Notes: generated from the letters alone by a model not told the origin. Shown: positions 1-8,738, counted from the stretch's first letter. The stretch is 64,000 nt of DNA from JAVJSU01 sp040219275 (GCA_040219275.1 JAVJSU010000076.1:1-64000); one strand, 5' to 3'. Translations and numbers: made by a program.

Positions 1-155
1 GAACGATTTCAAAGCCTTCAATTGTATATGGAAGTGTACCGATGATCTCTTGCCACTCCAGATGCCAAATATGTAAACCACTATTTTATTCTTTCACATC
101 ACTCTTCACATATTGCTTTTCACATAAAGTGCGGATGAACCTTTATATAGAGGGA

Positions 156-182
156 AGTTGTTAGTGATTAGTTTTTAGTTAA
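156..182. repeat. Heptameric tandem repeat (STRR-like)
   Basis: Three consecutive 7-base units of the form NTTAGTN (GTTAGTG, ATTAGTT, TTTAGTT). The 24 bases 156-179 recur exactly at 46165-46188. It lies in the AT-rich leader before the first gene. The 278 bases before that gene show no convincing coding region. Confidence 0.7.
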
Positions 183-278
183 AACGGAATTCTGCGCCCA
201 ATCCTCTCCCTCCGAACACACAAATTTTTCGTCTATAATCAGGTCTATTTAGTTTACCATGCGTGAGTCAGTCCGCTT

Positions 279-1307
279 ATGAAACGGTATCGTTTCCCCC
301 TCATTATCGCCCTGCTATTCGTGCTCTGGTTGTTTTTCGGGCGCGATCTCATCACCCGTGTATTAAATCCGACGGACGAAACCATCGCCATCAACGGTGT
401 TCCCGATGGTTTAAGCGGGCGGTTGCTCTATACACAGGGACGCGGGGGCATCTGGCAGATTGACCTCGCCAGCGGAGAAAGCGCCGTCTGGTGGCAATTG
501 CCCGGTGTGGGTTATGTCAGTGGCATCACGCCCTCACCGGATGCGACATCGTTCGTCGTCGCCTATGAACCGCAAATGCCGGATAATAGCCCGACGAGTT
601 CCACTGATCTCTATTTGTTGGACGCGAATACGCTCCAAGCCACGCCCATCATCGAACGCACCACAATCACCGAAGTTTACGATCATCCCCTCTGGTCAGG
701 TGATGGTGCATGGCTCTATTACGCCCATTATGCCCTGCAACTCAACGCTGAGGGCGCGGTGCAAGGCTCGACACAGACGCTTGAGCGCCTGCCCGCGGAT
801 AATTTTGAGAGCACGCCGGAAATTGTGCTGAACGATGCGCTGGAATTCTGGCTGACGGAGGACATGGTTAAGGCGACTTATGTCTATTTCGATCCGCAGA
901 GCTTTCTCTACAGCCTGTGGATTGCTGATATTGACGGGGCAGATGCGGTTGAATTGGTCGCGGATAATATTTTTCAGGGGCTGGGCAGTCCTCGCATATC
1001 ACCGGATGGCAGGGCGATCTATTTTGGTGCATCCGGCGCACCCATCGCGCAGACCGCTTCCGATTTACCCGGCGCACAGGCACACGGCGCACCGTGGGAC
1101 ATCTGGAAAATTGATCTTGCCGATGGCGCATATTCCCGCGTCACCAATCTCGGAATCGACGGACCGGCGCTAGCATGGTCGCCGGAGGGGCGTTATCTGG
1201 CGTTTGTCGCGCTGGAGGGCGTATACATGCTCGATATGGCTACCAACGACCTCTATCGCCTCGCAGACTCCACCGCAGAGGGTGAAATTCTCTGGCTCGA
1301 TAATTGA
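279..1307 (+). CDS. Membrane-anchored TolB-like beta-propeller protein
   Basis: A 342-residue protein with an N-terminal hydrophobic segment (about residues 7-20, after the basic MKRYR start) that should act as a signal anchor. The rest has recurring blade motifs of the WD40-like/PD40 (TolB) kind, such as SPDATSFVVAY, SPDGRAIYFGA and SPEGRYLAFVA, each followed by a D/N-rich turn. Such propellers usually bind proteins or glycans outside the membrane; no enzymatic motif is visible. The gene ends 7 bases before the stop of a convergent gene. No strong ribosome binding site precedes the ATG. Four more secreted propellers occur in this window. The fold call is fairly safe; the role is unknown. Confidence 0.75.
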   Translation: MKRYRFPLIIALLFVLWLFFGRDLITRVLNPTDETIAINGVPDGLSGRLLYTQGRGGIWQIDLASGESAVWWQLPGVGYVSGITPSPDATSFVVAYEPQMPDNSPTSSTDLYLLDANTLQATPIIERTTITEVYDHPLWSGDGAWLYYAHYALQLNAEGAVQGSTQTLERLPADNFESTPEIVLNDALEFWLTEDMVKATYVYFDPQSFLYSLWIADIDGADAVELVADNIFQGLGSPRISPDGRAIYFGASGAPIAQTASDLPGAQAHGAPWDIWKIDLADGAYSRVTNLGIDGPALAWSPEGRYLAFVALEGVYMLDMATNDLYRLADSTAEGEILWLDN

Positions 1308-1314
1308 CCCCCAC

Positions 1315-1734
1315 CTATCCCACAGATTCAACCCGCTCAGGCGCGAGCCGTTTGCTGAGGATTGCGCGGGCTTCATTGAGGGTATCCGCGAAGTAAATGT
1401 CTTTTTGTGCTTTGCGGTCTAGCGTGCCAACCGCATGATAAATCGACTTAATAAAGCCGTTCGCGCCGACAATCGCAAGTGGACCTTTTTCTTCGCCGCC
1501 CATTCGGAGCATTTGCATCGCTTTTGCACGTGTATCCGCATTGAAAATCGACCCACCGGGGACGCTCACACCCTGACTAACATCAATGATCGCACCGATA
1601 AGACTATCGCGGTTACGGGTGACCTTCTTAATATCATCGAAGGTTTGGAACATCTCATCCCACGTCAATTCTTTATCAAACACGCACAGAATAACCGTTT
1701 CGTCGTCATTATCCCAGAAAAGTTCTATGCCCAT
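1315..1734 (-). CDS. STAS/SpoIIAA-like small protein, paralogue of 14650-15051
   Basis: A 139-residue soluble protein without signal peptide or membrane segment. It aligns end to end with the product of 14650-15051: both begin with a short strand ending in W-D/A-D-D, then VIL..F and a W-(D/E)-(E/D) helix start, and both end with D(T/S)(L/Y)(N/D)EA plus an amphipathic helix. The alternating strand/helix pattern resembles STAS/SpoIIAA-like modules often found beside two-component genes, but that is a judgement from pattern only. It is convergent with the upstream propeller. No catalytic residues can be named. Confidence 0.6.
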   Translation of the reverse strand: MGIELFWDNDDETVILCVFDKELTWDEMFQTFDDIKKVTRNRDSLIGAIIDVSQGVSVPGGSIFNADTRAKAMQMLRMGGEEKGPLAIVGANGFIKSIYHAVGTLDRKAQKDIYFADTLNEARAILSKRLAPERVESVG

Positions 1735-2132
1735 TACACACCATCCACAATTATTTTCTCTATTTAAAGTAACAATAATCGACTTAGATGATGATTGCTT
1801 CAGATAATCCTGAGAACCTGATAAATCCCCCTAATATTTCCGCATCGCAACAAACTGACAAACAATCAATGTCGTAATAATGCTGAAGGTTAGCGACTAA
1901 TACAAGTATGAAAAAGGGCACGGTTTTATTAACAATTCCCGATCAAAAGTATCGAAAAATTAAGAAAAAATTCCGAAATAAGCGTTGATTTATGATAAGA
2001 TTAAAATTAACGTTCTTATAGTTTTGAATTTTTCCGAAAATCGGGAAATCTCAAGGAGCAATGCGTATAAAGCAGATTATAATGTAATTCAAAGCAACAC
2101 GCGCCTTATGGCATCAACTTTTGGAGGAGAAA
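1735..2132. other. AT-rich leader region upstream of the pilin gene
   Basis: About 400 bases without a credible gene. It contains several A/T runs, an imperfect inverted repeat near 2033-2050 (ttccga / tcgggaa), and a good -10-like TATAAT at 2078-2083, 50 bases before the pilin start, although no matching -35 is obvious. GGAGG at 2123-2127 is the pilin ribosome binding site. A 26-codon ATG frame at 1908 lacks support. Confidence 0.4.
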
Positions 2133-2378
2133 ATGAACGTATACAGCACACTCACATGGTTGAGCCATACTATCGACCTCATCTTGAACGCCTATCCTGG
2201 TGTCAACTCATCGGATGATGACTATCAGACCTCACAGTCTGGTCAGGGTTTGGTAGAGTATGCGCTCATTCTCATTCTGGTCGCCGTTGCCGTTGTCGCA
2301 CTACTCATTATTCTGGGTCCGGCTATTGGCAATATGTACAATAACGTTCTGGACGTTGTACGTAATCAACAGAACTAA
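2133..2378 (+). CDS. Flp-type (class IVb) prepilin
   Basis: An 81-residue pilin subunit. The processing site reads SG|QGLVEYALIL, which puts Glu at +5 and Tyr at +6 of the mature protein as in Flp/Fap pilins of tad systems, and is followed by a hydrophobic segment of about 22 residues. The mature pilin is about 44 residues. The leader is about 37 residues and rich in Ser/Asp near the cleavage site, longer than the leader of about 26 in classic Flp. The ATG at 2133 was chosen because GGAGG lies 5 bases upstream; an in-frame TTG at 2121 overlaps that site. A terminator follows directly, so it is a single-gene unit. No tad assembly gene or prepilin peptidase is in the window. Confidence 0.85.
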   Translation: MNVYSTLTWLSHTIDLILNAYPGVNSSDDDYQTSQSGQGLVEYALILILVAVAVVALLIILGPAIGNMYNNVLDVVRNQQN

Positions 2379-2422
2379 ATCATCTAATCATTTCAATCAG
2401 TACTCATTTTATTCACGAAAAG

Positions 2423-2446
2423 CCTCGCATGATGCGGGGTTTTTTG
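2423..2446 (+). terminator. Rho-independent terminator of the pilin gene
   Basis: Stem CCTCGCAT / ATGCGGGG (one T-G pair) followed by a run of six T, 45 bases after the pilin stop. Confidence 0.8.
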
Positions 2447-2456
2447 TTTACTTAAC

Positions 2457-2636
2457 GTCAGTTCTGGATAAGCAAACCATCGTGATTGACAGTCATTTTT
2501 TGGCAAAAGACCATGCGTATCGTAGCGTTTGGCTCTTAGCTTTTGGCAAAATGCGATGTTTTTTCAAACTAAAAGCCAAAAGCTAACGGCTAAAAGCTCA
2601 ATTTCGCAGATGTTCACCTTAAACAGAATTCGGGTT
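2457..2636 (+). repeat. Dispersed repeat family A, copy 1
   Basis: About 180 bases that match 48372-48551 over their full length, starting with gtcagttctggataagcaaa and ending with cttaaacagaattcgggtt. The middle carries repeated words such as aaaagccaaaagctaacggc. A third, reversed and interrupted copy lies at 42327-42636. It sits between the pilin terminator and the next gene and has no coding potential. The remaining bases to 2869 are non-coding and include a Chloroflexota-like word (gcgcctccg) at about 2654. Confidence 0.85.
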
Positions 2637-2869
2637 ACTTAGCCTTGTTTCCGTGCGCCTCCGTTTAAATTGCCTCCCTGTCTCACCCTCCTATTTCCCT
2701 TCGTGACCTTGAACATTAAGCAATTTTCGTTTAGAAATGTTAGCCAATTGAGTATTTGGGATGATCTGCGATAATAATAGGACTTTTTTCGCGCTCATTC
2801 AGACAAATACGTCGTGAAAATAATCACAGCACATGTGATAGACCATCAGGTCTTAGGAGATAGACATTT

Positions 2870-4309
2870 ATGGCACGTACCAATTATGGAAAAGTAGGCG
2901 GCAGGCGCTCCGGTAGCGGCTTATGGCAATGGGTATTGCTCACTGTCGTGGTGACTTTAGCCTGCTCCGCAATCGTGGTTTTCGGGTTGCTCATCGCTGG
3001 AATTTTAAGCATCGGCGAGGATGATGGCACGTCAACCGCCGCCTTAGTGACCAACACGCCGTTTGTTGTGACCGCCACCACCGATCCACTGAACCCAACG
3101 CAAACACCGTTCATCATCACCGCGACATCGGAACCCACAGAAGAAATCTCGGTGCAACAGGTGCAACCACCCACCGCCACCGAAGCCCCGACACAGGGCG
3201 CGGCTGAACCAACTGAAGAAATCGTTCCGCCCACTAACACCCCTGAAACAGTGCAACAGCAATCCGTCGGCGCTACCGGTGAGGAAAGTCAGATTCCGGC
3301 ATTACTCGCGCCGCTCATCAGCGATCTTGTGCCGATTGACGGTGGCACGTTCCAGATGGGGACGACCCCGCAGGAAATTGCCATTGCCGTCAATGACTGT
3401 ATTCAGCGTGACGGCGGCGCGTGTGTTGCTTCCGATGGCGATGATTCCGGTCCGCCCCACAGCGTCACCCTTGATCCGTTCCGCATTGAGCGCACAGAAG
3501 TCACATTAGCGCAATATGTCGCGTTCCTGAATTCGATGGGTGCGGGCAGTCATCTGAACGGCTGTGACGGCACAAAATGTATTGATACCCAGCGCGAAAA
3601 TGAAAATAGCGTCATCGTCTTTGATAGCGCCAATTACAGCGTGCCGGATATTTTCTCGAACTTCCCTGCATCCGGCGTAACATGGTATGGCGCACAGTCC
3701 TATTGCCGGACGATTGGTCGCCGTCTGCCCACCGAGGCGGAATGGGAACGTGCCGCACGTGGATTGAACAATTTCCTCTATCCATGGGGCAACGATTGGG
3801 TGCGTGCGTATGCGCGGGTGCGCGTCCCTGCCGAAGAAGCAAGTGATCTCGCCGGCGAAGTCGGCAGTATCCCGCAAAACGTCAGCTCCTTCGGCGTACA
3901 GGATATGGCAGGAAACGTCGCAGAGTGGGTCTCTGATTTCTATCAAGCAGATTACTACCTGCAAAATCCCAATGGCGTTAATCCGCAGGGTCCGCCCTCC
4001 GGCACAACAAAGGTGGTGCGCGGTGGTTCATGGAATACACCGCCGTTCTTCACCCGTACCGTCCATCGTCAAGAGTACGCACCAACCGATTCTCTGCTCT
4101 TTATGGGTTTCCGTTGTGCGGACGAAGTGCCCGATCCAAACGCCACCTCTGGCGCAGTCGATCCGCTTGATCTTGGCGCGGACGTAAACACCACCACCGA
4201 AGAAGAAGTGCCAGCTGGTGCGGCACCGACCTTACCGCCGCGCCCCACTCCCGCCGGAGAAGCGACTTCCGTGCCGGATCTGCCGCCGGATGCCGGTTCA
4301 GGCGGATAA
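2870..4309 (+). CDS. Membrane-anchored SUMF1/FGE-like protein lacking the catalytic cysteines
   Basis: A 479-residue protein: a short cytoplasmic start, one membrane helix (about residues 20-45), a Thr/Pro/Glu-rich linker (to about 140), a formylglycine-generating-enzyme domain (about 153-418), and a Pro-rich tail. Family marks are clear: IDGGTFQMG, RIERTEVTLAQY, SGVTWYGAQSYC, RRLPTEAEWERAAR, DMAGNVAEWVSDF, VVRGGSW and MGFRCA. In true FGE the RGGS block is followed by C-H-x-S-Y-C, the copper-binding pair; here the stretch is NTPPFFT (about residues 388-394), so both cysteines are gone. It is therefore probably a binding or structural SUMF1-fold protein facing the cell exterior. AGGAG stands 11 bases before the ATG. 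It is convergent with a sulfatase-like gene. Confidence 0.85.
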   Translation: MARTNYGKVGGRRSGSGLWQWVLLTVVVTLACSAIVVFGLLIAGILSIGEDDGTSTAALVTNTPFVVTATTDPLNPTQTPFIITATSEPTEEISVQQVQPPTATEAPTQGAAEPTEEIVPPTNTPETVQQQSVGATGEESQIPALLAPLISDLVPIDGGTFQMGTTPQEIAIAVNDCIQRDGGACVASDGDDSGPPHSVTLDPFRIERTEVTLAQYVAFLNSMGAGSHLNGCDGTKCIDTQRENENSVIVFDSANYSVPDIFSNFPASGVTWYGAQSYCRTIGRRLPTEAEWERAARGLNNFLYPWGNDWVRAYARVRVPAEEASDLAGEVGSIPQNVSSFGVQDMAGNVAEWVSDFYQADYYLQNPNGVNPQGPPSGTTKVVRGGSWNTPPFFTRTVHRQEYAPTDSLLFMGFRCADEVPDPNATSGAVDPLDLGADVNTTTEEEVPAGAAPTLPPRPTPAGEATSVPDLPPDAGSGG

Positions 4310-4328
4310 GTAACCACTTACGAATCAA

Positions 4329-4365
4329 AACAGCCTGTTACGTTTATGTAGCAGGCTGTTTTTTT
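4329..4365 (+). terminator. Rho-independent terminator
   Basis: Perfect 9-bp stem AACAGCCTG / CAGGCTGTT with seven T, 20 bases after the FGE-like gene. The stem could also serve the convergent sulfatase gene, which ends at 4413. Confidence 0.85.
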
Positions 4366-4412
4366 ACTGCGCCTTCGTGTCTCTGCGCCCTTGTGTTACG
4401 CTTTTTTTGCAC

Positions 4413-5942
4413 CTACTCAATATACCCCAATGCCCGCAGATTATCCTCTACCTCCGCGCTGACCGTGCCGTATGCCAGACCACCCGCCCGATAATGCTCG
4501 GCAGTTTTGACGAACTCTGCCACCGTCGCCTGCAAATCGCGCACCGTGTCCGGCTGATTGTCGGCGACATTTTGCATTTCTGCCGGATCAGTGCTCACAT
4601 CAAACAATCCGTCCACCGAGTCACCGATCAGCGCCAATTTGTGCTCGCCCGCATACACCCCGCGCCGCGTCTGCCGGAGTTGCAGGCGTTCCAGCAATTC
4701 AGGCGTGCGCTTGTGTATCAAATTGACGACAGTCTGCGGCGGGAAGGCTTCCGCGAACACGAATTCACCGTCTTTATCCGCTGTGCCATTCAGCGACCGC
4801 GCCAGCGACAAGCCAGCAACATCCGCATTCGGGTCGGCTTCGTCCAGCGGTGGCGTGATGCCCGTCGCGTCCATAATTGTGTGGAAGATGCGCCGTGTAG
4901 ACACATTTTTGGCGATGCGTGCGCCCTGCGGGAAGCGTTCGGGATAATGAATCATCAGCGGGACGTGCACCAGTTCCTGATAGACCACGAAACTATGCCC
5001 GAAAAATCCATGATCGCCATGCCCTTCGCCATGATCCGCCGCGATAATCACCAGCGTATCATCAAGCGTTTGCAAATAGCGCAGTAACCGCCCCAGATGC
5101 GCGTCTTGATGGGCGATTTCCGCCTGATAAAATCCATCTATGACGTGTTTCTGCCAGTCACTCAGCGGTGGCTCATCGGGAGTCGCCCAGCGTGCCGCCT
5201 CCGTATTAAAGCGCCGCATAAATCGCCACGCGGCTTTGTCGTTGCGAATCTCCGCAGGCAAAAATTCCGGCGGGGGATGATAGGGCAGATGTGCGCCCAT
5301 CAAATTCAGAAATGTAAAATTCGACGTTTCAGGATGCGTCTTGCGCCGTGTTTGCAGGTATTCCAGCGAATCGCTAATCGAGTGGGCGGTGTGTCCGGTG
5401 TAATTGATCGAGCGCGTCCAGATCGGCACGAGGAGCGGGTGCATCGAAATTTGAAACAGCGCGTCCGAATGGGCGAATTTGTTGCCCACGTTCCGCGCAA
5501 ACCGTCCCCAGCGCCGCTCGACCATCCGCCGAATCCCGCTCCGGCGCATATCCTGTGGGCGATTGGGTGCGGCTCCCGCATAATTATAAAAGGCATCGAA
5601 TCCCCGCTGTAAGCCATTATTCAGCACACCCACCAGCGGATTATTACAGAATCCCGCCGTGTGATAACCGTCCGCCCGCAGAATCTCCGCGAGGGTTGGA
5701 TACGCGCCGGAAAGCGTGCGATCCGCTTCGATCAATTGATGCGTGCTGGCATACGTCCCCGTGAATAGCGAGGCGTGGGCGGGAATCGTCCACTGGGCAG
5801 GCGACACAGCGCGATCATACAGGGTGGCACGGCTGGCGAAATCATCGAAGTGCGGCGAAGTATTGCTTTTATTTCCGTATATGGACAACCGATCACGGCG
5901 GGTCGTATCCAGAATAATCAGTACAACATCAGGTTTGGGCAT
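4413..5942 (-). CDS. Sulfatase-superfamily hydrolase with a Thr nucleophile
   Basis: A 509-residue member of the alkaline phosphatase/sulfatase superfamily. Metal-site motifs are present: VVLIILDTTRRD at the start (Asp12) and AADHGEGHGDHGFFGH near residue 300, followed by QELVHVPL. The position of the sulfatase signature C/S-x-P-S-R reads T-I-P-A-H (Thr52), then ASLFTG. With Thr there and no Cys or Ser, formylglycine cannot form; Thr is the nucleophile of phosphodiesterases, phosphonate hydrolases and phosphoethanolamine transferases in the superfamily. A phosphoester substrate is therefore more likely than a sulfate ester. There is no signal peptide or membrane helix, so it appears cytoplasmic. 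The ATG at 5942 lacks a clear Shine-Dalgarno sequence. Confidence 0.8.
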   Translation of the reverse strand: MPKPDVVLIILDTTRRDRLSIYGNKSNTSPHFDDFASRATLYDRAVSPAQWTIPAHASLFTGTYASTHQLIEADRTLSGAYPTLAEILRADGYHTAGFCNNPLVGVLNNGLQRGFDAFYNYAGAAPNRPQDMRRSGIRRMVERRWGRFARNVGNKFAHSDALFQISMHPLLVPIWTRSINYTGHTAHSISDSLEYLQTRRKTHPETSNFTFLNLMGAHLPYHPPPEFLPAEIRNDKAAWRFMRRFNTEAARWATPDEPPLSDWQKHVIDGFYQAEIAHQDAHLGRLLRYLQTLDDTLVIIAADHGEGHGDHGFFGHSFVVYQELVHVPLMIHYPERFPQGARIAKNVSTRRIFHTIMDATGITPPLDEADPNADVAGLSLARSLNGTADKDGEFVFAEAFPPQTVVNLIHKRTPELLERLQLRQTRRGVYAGEHKLALIGDSVDGLFDVSTDPAEMQNVADNQPDTVRDLQATVAEFVKTAEHYRAGGLAYGTVSAEVEDNLRALGYIE

Positions 5943-5947
5943 AAAAT

Positions 5948-5976
5948 TGAGTTTACAGTTCTTAGTTTTCAGTTAA
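5948..5976. repeat. Heptameric tandem repeat (STRR-like)
   Basis: Period-7 units TACAGTT, CTTAGTT, TTCAGTT just upstream of the sulfatase-like start. The remaining bases to 6181 hold no gene; AGGAG near 6168 is the binding site for the next gene. Confidence 0.55.
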
Positions 5977-6181
5977 AAGTGTGTGGCAAGGTGACGGGCG
6001 AACAGGTTTGCAATTTTGCCGTCCGCAATCATAGCAAACGCCGTGCGCGGGGACAATAACCAGATGGGGTGCAGTTCTGAGCAGTGGGCTTTATACTAAT
6101 AGATGTGGGTACATTCGTATTTTCAATTCGACCTATGTCTCGTCATATTCTGCGCTGGGTCTGCACTAGGAGTGAAAACTT

Positions 6182-7207
6182 ATGAAAAAGTGGATAATCG
6201 TTCTATTTTGCGCGTTTATGGTGTCAATTATGCCCGTATCGGCACAAGAACAATTCGCATCAGCAGTGGAATGGTCTCCTGATTTCAGCAGGCTCGCTAT
6301 AGGCTATAATGGGGGTGGACTTGCCATTTTTGAAACAGCCACCGACAACCCTATTCGTGATTTCTCTTTATCGACTGCCGACATTGTACACATAACCGAG
6401 ATTCAATGGCATCCAACCGAAAGTAATATTCTTGCTGTCATTGTAAGGACTATAGGTCAAGATGAAGCATATATCCTCAACTCAGCCAACGGTGAGATAA
6501 TCGATATTCTGGAAGGGTTTGAACGGCAATCCCCAAATTTTTGGGTTACGAATTTGTCATGGAATACTGAGGACAACCTTCTCGCAGTATCGATTCAGAT
6601 AGGTATCGGCTCATTTTCCTCCTCACATCAAGTGTTGATCTATGATACGCAAAGCATGACTTCGCCGGAACTCATCACCGTCATTTCCGAAATACCCGAT
6701 AGTGTGGCAGGGCTAGCATGGAAGCCAGAGAGTTCTTTGCTTGTAATTGTCAGCGCAACGGGATATTTTTATGTATGGGATCAAAATCTGGCATCTGCGG
6801 GAACATTTTCTGTATGGGATCAAGACCTAACAGCCATAGATACAAGATTGCAGTTACCCACCGGAATCAGTGATGTTGTCTGGTCAGTTGATGGGTCGCT
6901 CCTCGCGGGTGTAAATACGCTCAGACTTGTTGAACAAACCATTTATATTTTTGATGCGGAGGACTGGAGTTATTACACAATTCCTCAACCATTCGGGACT
7001 TCCGGCATTGCGTGGAACTCAAACAGTTCTGAATTTGTTGTAAATGGCGGTGGTGGCATAGTAACTATTGACGCAAGGAATGGAAAAATTCTCCAACAAA
7101 TATATCCGAACAGGGTGTTAAATGCAGTTTGGAATGAAAATGGTGCTGGCATTCTTTACGCGGAAAATTCCGGGGTAATCAATGAAATTTTGTTTTCTTC
7201 AGACTAA
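6182..7207 (+). CDS. Secreted WD40-like beta-propeller protein
   Basis: A 341-residue protein. The N-terminus MKKWIIVLFCAFMVSIMPVSAQEQ is a typical Sec signal peptide with cleavage after SAQ or VSA. The mature part shows regularly spaced blade motifs ending in hydrophobic-W-x-x-(D/E/N): SAVEWSPDFSRLAIGY, IQWHPTESNILAV, LSWNTEDNLLAV, LAWKPESSLLVI, VVWSVDGSLLAG, IAWNSNSSEFVV and VWNENGAGILYA, about seven blades. No catalytic signature is seen, so a binding role outside the membrane is the best inference. It has a strong AGGAG 9 bases upstream of the ATG and appears monocistronic. It resembles the propeller at 17814-18896 in length and blade sequence. Confidence 0.8.
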   Translation: MKKWIIVLFCAFMVSIMPVSAQEQFASAVEWSPDFSRLAIGYNGGGLAIFETATDNPIRDFSLSTADIVHITEIQWHPTESNILAVIVRTIGQDEAYILNSANGEIIDILEGFERQSPNFWVTNLSWNTEDNLLAVSIQIGIGSFSSSHQVLIYDTQSMTSPELITVISEIPDSVAGLAWKPESSLLVIVSATGYFYVWDQNLASAGTFSVWDQDLTAIDTRLQLPTGISDVVWSVDGSLLAGVNTLRLVEQTIYIFDAEDWSYYTIPQPFGTSGIAWNSNSSEFVVNGGGGIVTIDARNGKILQQIYPNRVLNAVWNENGAGILYAENSGVINEILFSSD

Positions 7208-7642
7208 GACGGTTCAAGTTCTCTCGTTTAGTCTCGCTAATTTACACTGCCCTAAAAACAAATCTGACGGTCTGGCAGGCGACAATACAAATATTACAAA
7301 GGGCGACCTAACCGATCGCGCCCTACACTGATTCTTTAATCTAACATCTTTTGTCTATCGTCTTTTCCCTCATCCCTCATTCCCTCCGCGCTCCCTGCGC
7401 TCCCTGCGTTATGCTTTGATCTAACATCTATCGTCTAATATCTCTAATCTTTTGTCTCTTTACTCATCGCTTTTCCCTCATCCCCCTCTGCGTTGCTCCG
7501 CGTTCTCTGCGCCTCTGCGTTATGCTTTCAATCTTTTATCTTTCATCTAATATCTATCGTCTAATATCTTTAATCTTTTCCCTCATCGCCCGCCACCTGC
7601 TAAAATGGTGCGATTATTCAACTTTTACACACAGAGGTGATG
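7208..7642. repeat. Gene-free region of degenerate repeated words
   Basis: No credible gene. A hairpin-like gggcga...tcgcgccct word lies at 7303-7325. The rest alternates two motif types: CTCTGCGTT...CTCTGCGTTATGCTTT words (about 7382-7415 and 7486-7526) and pyrimidine-rich ATCTAACATCTATCGTCTAATATC words (about 7340-7360, 7419-7445, 7540-7575). Related words occur at 4370-4405, 10955-10975 and, reversed, at 29210-29370. Confidence 0.6.
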
Positions 7643-8650
7643 ATGGATATTGCGCTCATCGGATTTGGCAACGTCGGGCAGGGACTGTTACGCATCCTCC
7701 ACGACAAAGAGACCTTCCTAAAAGATCAACATAACTTTTCGCCCCGAGTGGTCGCAGTCGTCACCGGGTCACGCGGGACGCTCTACCACCCACAGGGCTT
7801 GGACATAAGCGAACTGCTCACCATCGGCAACGGCGCACTCTCCGCCTATCCAGAAACCACCGGCTTACTCCGCGATTGGGACGCATCCAAAATCGCCAAA
7901 GAAAGTACCGCCGATGTGCTCGTAGAAGCCAGCCCCACCAACCTCAAAACCGCCCAACCCGCGCTCGATATCTGTTACGCCGCGCTGGATTCTGGCAAGC
8001 ATGTCGTGATGGCGAACAAAGGACCTGTCGCCCTCGCCTATGCGGAATTAATGGCACGCGCCCAAAAGAACGAAGTCCAATGCCGTTATGAAGCCACCGT
8101 CATGGCGGGCACACCGTCCATTCGTCTGGCGCAAGAAGCCCTCGCCGGATGCACAATCAGCCAGATTCGCGGCATCATGAACGGCACGACCAATTACATC
8201 CTCACACGCATGGAAAACGGCATGGATTACGAGGACGCGCTCAAACAGGCGCAACAACTCGGCTATGCAGAAAGCGACCCCACAGCAGATGTCGACGGCT
8301 GGGATGTAGCCAGCAAAGCAATCATTCTGGCGGCGTGCGTCTTCGATCAGAAGATTTCGCTGGACGAAATGTCCGTCACAGGCATCTCAAAATTGACCGC
8401 CAATGACATCGACTCCGCCCAACGCTCCGGTGAACGCTGGAAGCTCATCGCGGAAATCACCCCCGACGGCGTAACCGTCCAACCGATGCGCCTACCCTTA
8501 AGCCATCCACTGGCAAATGTGATGGAAGCCACCAACGCCATCACCTACTCAACCGACCTTCTCGGCGATGTGACCCTCATCGGCGCAGGCGCGGGACGCG
8601 TAGAAACCGGATTCGGCTTGCTTAACGATCTACTGACATTACAAACGTGA
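7643..8650 (+). CDS. hom: Homoserine dehydrogenase
   Basis: A 335-residue enzyme converting aspartate semialdehyde to homoserine with NAD(P)H, on the path to threonine, methionine and isoleucine. Residues 1-14 form the dinucleotide loop (IALIGFGNVGQG). The catalytic domain has HVVMANKGPVAL, the conserved IRGIMNGTTNYIL block (about 175-188) and DPTADVDGWDVASK (about 213-226), which carries the substrate-binding Asp and Lys. The protein stops at about 335 residues, so it is the short form without the regulatory ACT domain. Three tandem starts exist (GTG 7637, ATG 7640, ATG 7643); 7643 is preferred because AGAGG ends 5 bases upstream. No other amino-acid biosynthesis gene is adjacent. Confidence 0.93.
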   Translation: MDIALIGFGNVGQGLLRILHDKETFLKDQHNFSPRVVAVVTGSRGTLYHPQGLDISELLTIGNGALSAYPETTGLLRDWDASKIAKESTADVLVEASPTNLKTAQPALDICYAALDSGKHVVMANKGPVALAYAELMARAQKNEVQCRYEATVMAGTPSIRLAQEALAGCTISQIRGIMNGTTNYILTRMENGMDYEDALKQAQQLGYAESDPTADVDGWDVASKAIILAACVFDQKISLDEMSVTGISKLTANDIDSAQRSGERWKLIAEITPDGVTVQPMRLPLSHPLANVMEATNAITYSTDLLGDVTLIGAGAGRVETGFGLLNDLLTLQT

Positions 8651-8738
8651 AACAAACTTTTTCTTTCGCTTCTATAGCCTATGTTTGTATTAAACTGATG
8701 TAAACTAGAAGAATGATAGACGAGATTACGCCGTAAAA

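Noticed and set aside
1..90. A minus-strand frame running off the left edge (reads ...LEWQEIIGTLPYTIEGFEIV).
   Set aside because: The residue mix looks protein-like, but a stop lies just upstream and no start codon or ribosome binding site follows it, and only about 25 codons are visible.
1985..2218. 77-codon open frame before the pilin.
   Set aside because: It overlaps the pilin start and its ribosome binding site, has no start signal of its own, and the composition is AT-driven.
4377..5087. 236-codon plus-strand frame opposite the sulfatase-like gene.
   Set aside because: It is antisense to a well-supported family member and shows no family of its own.
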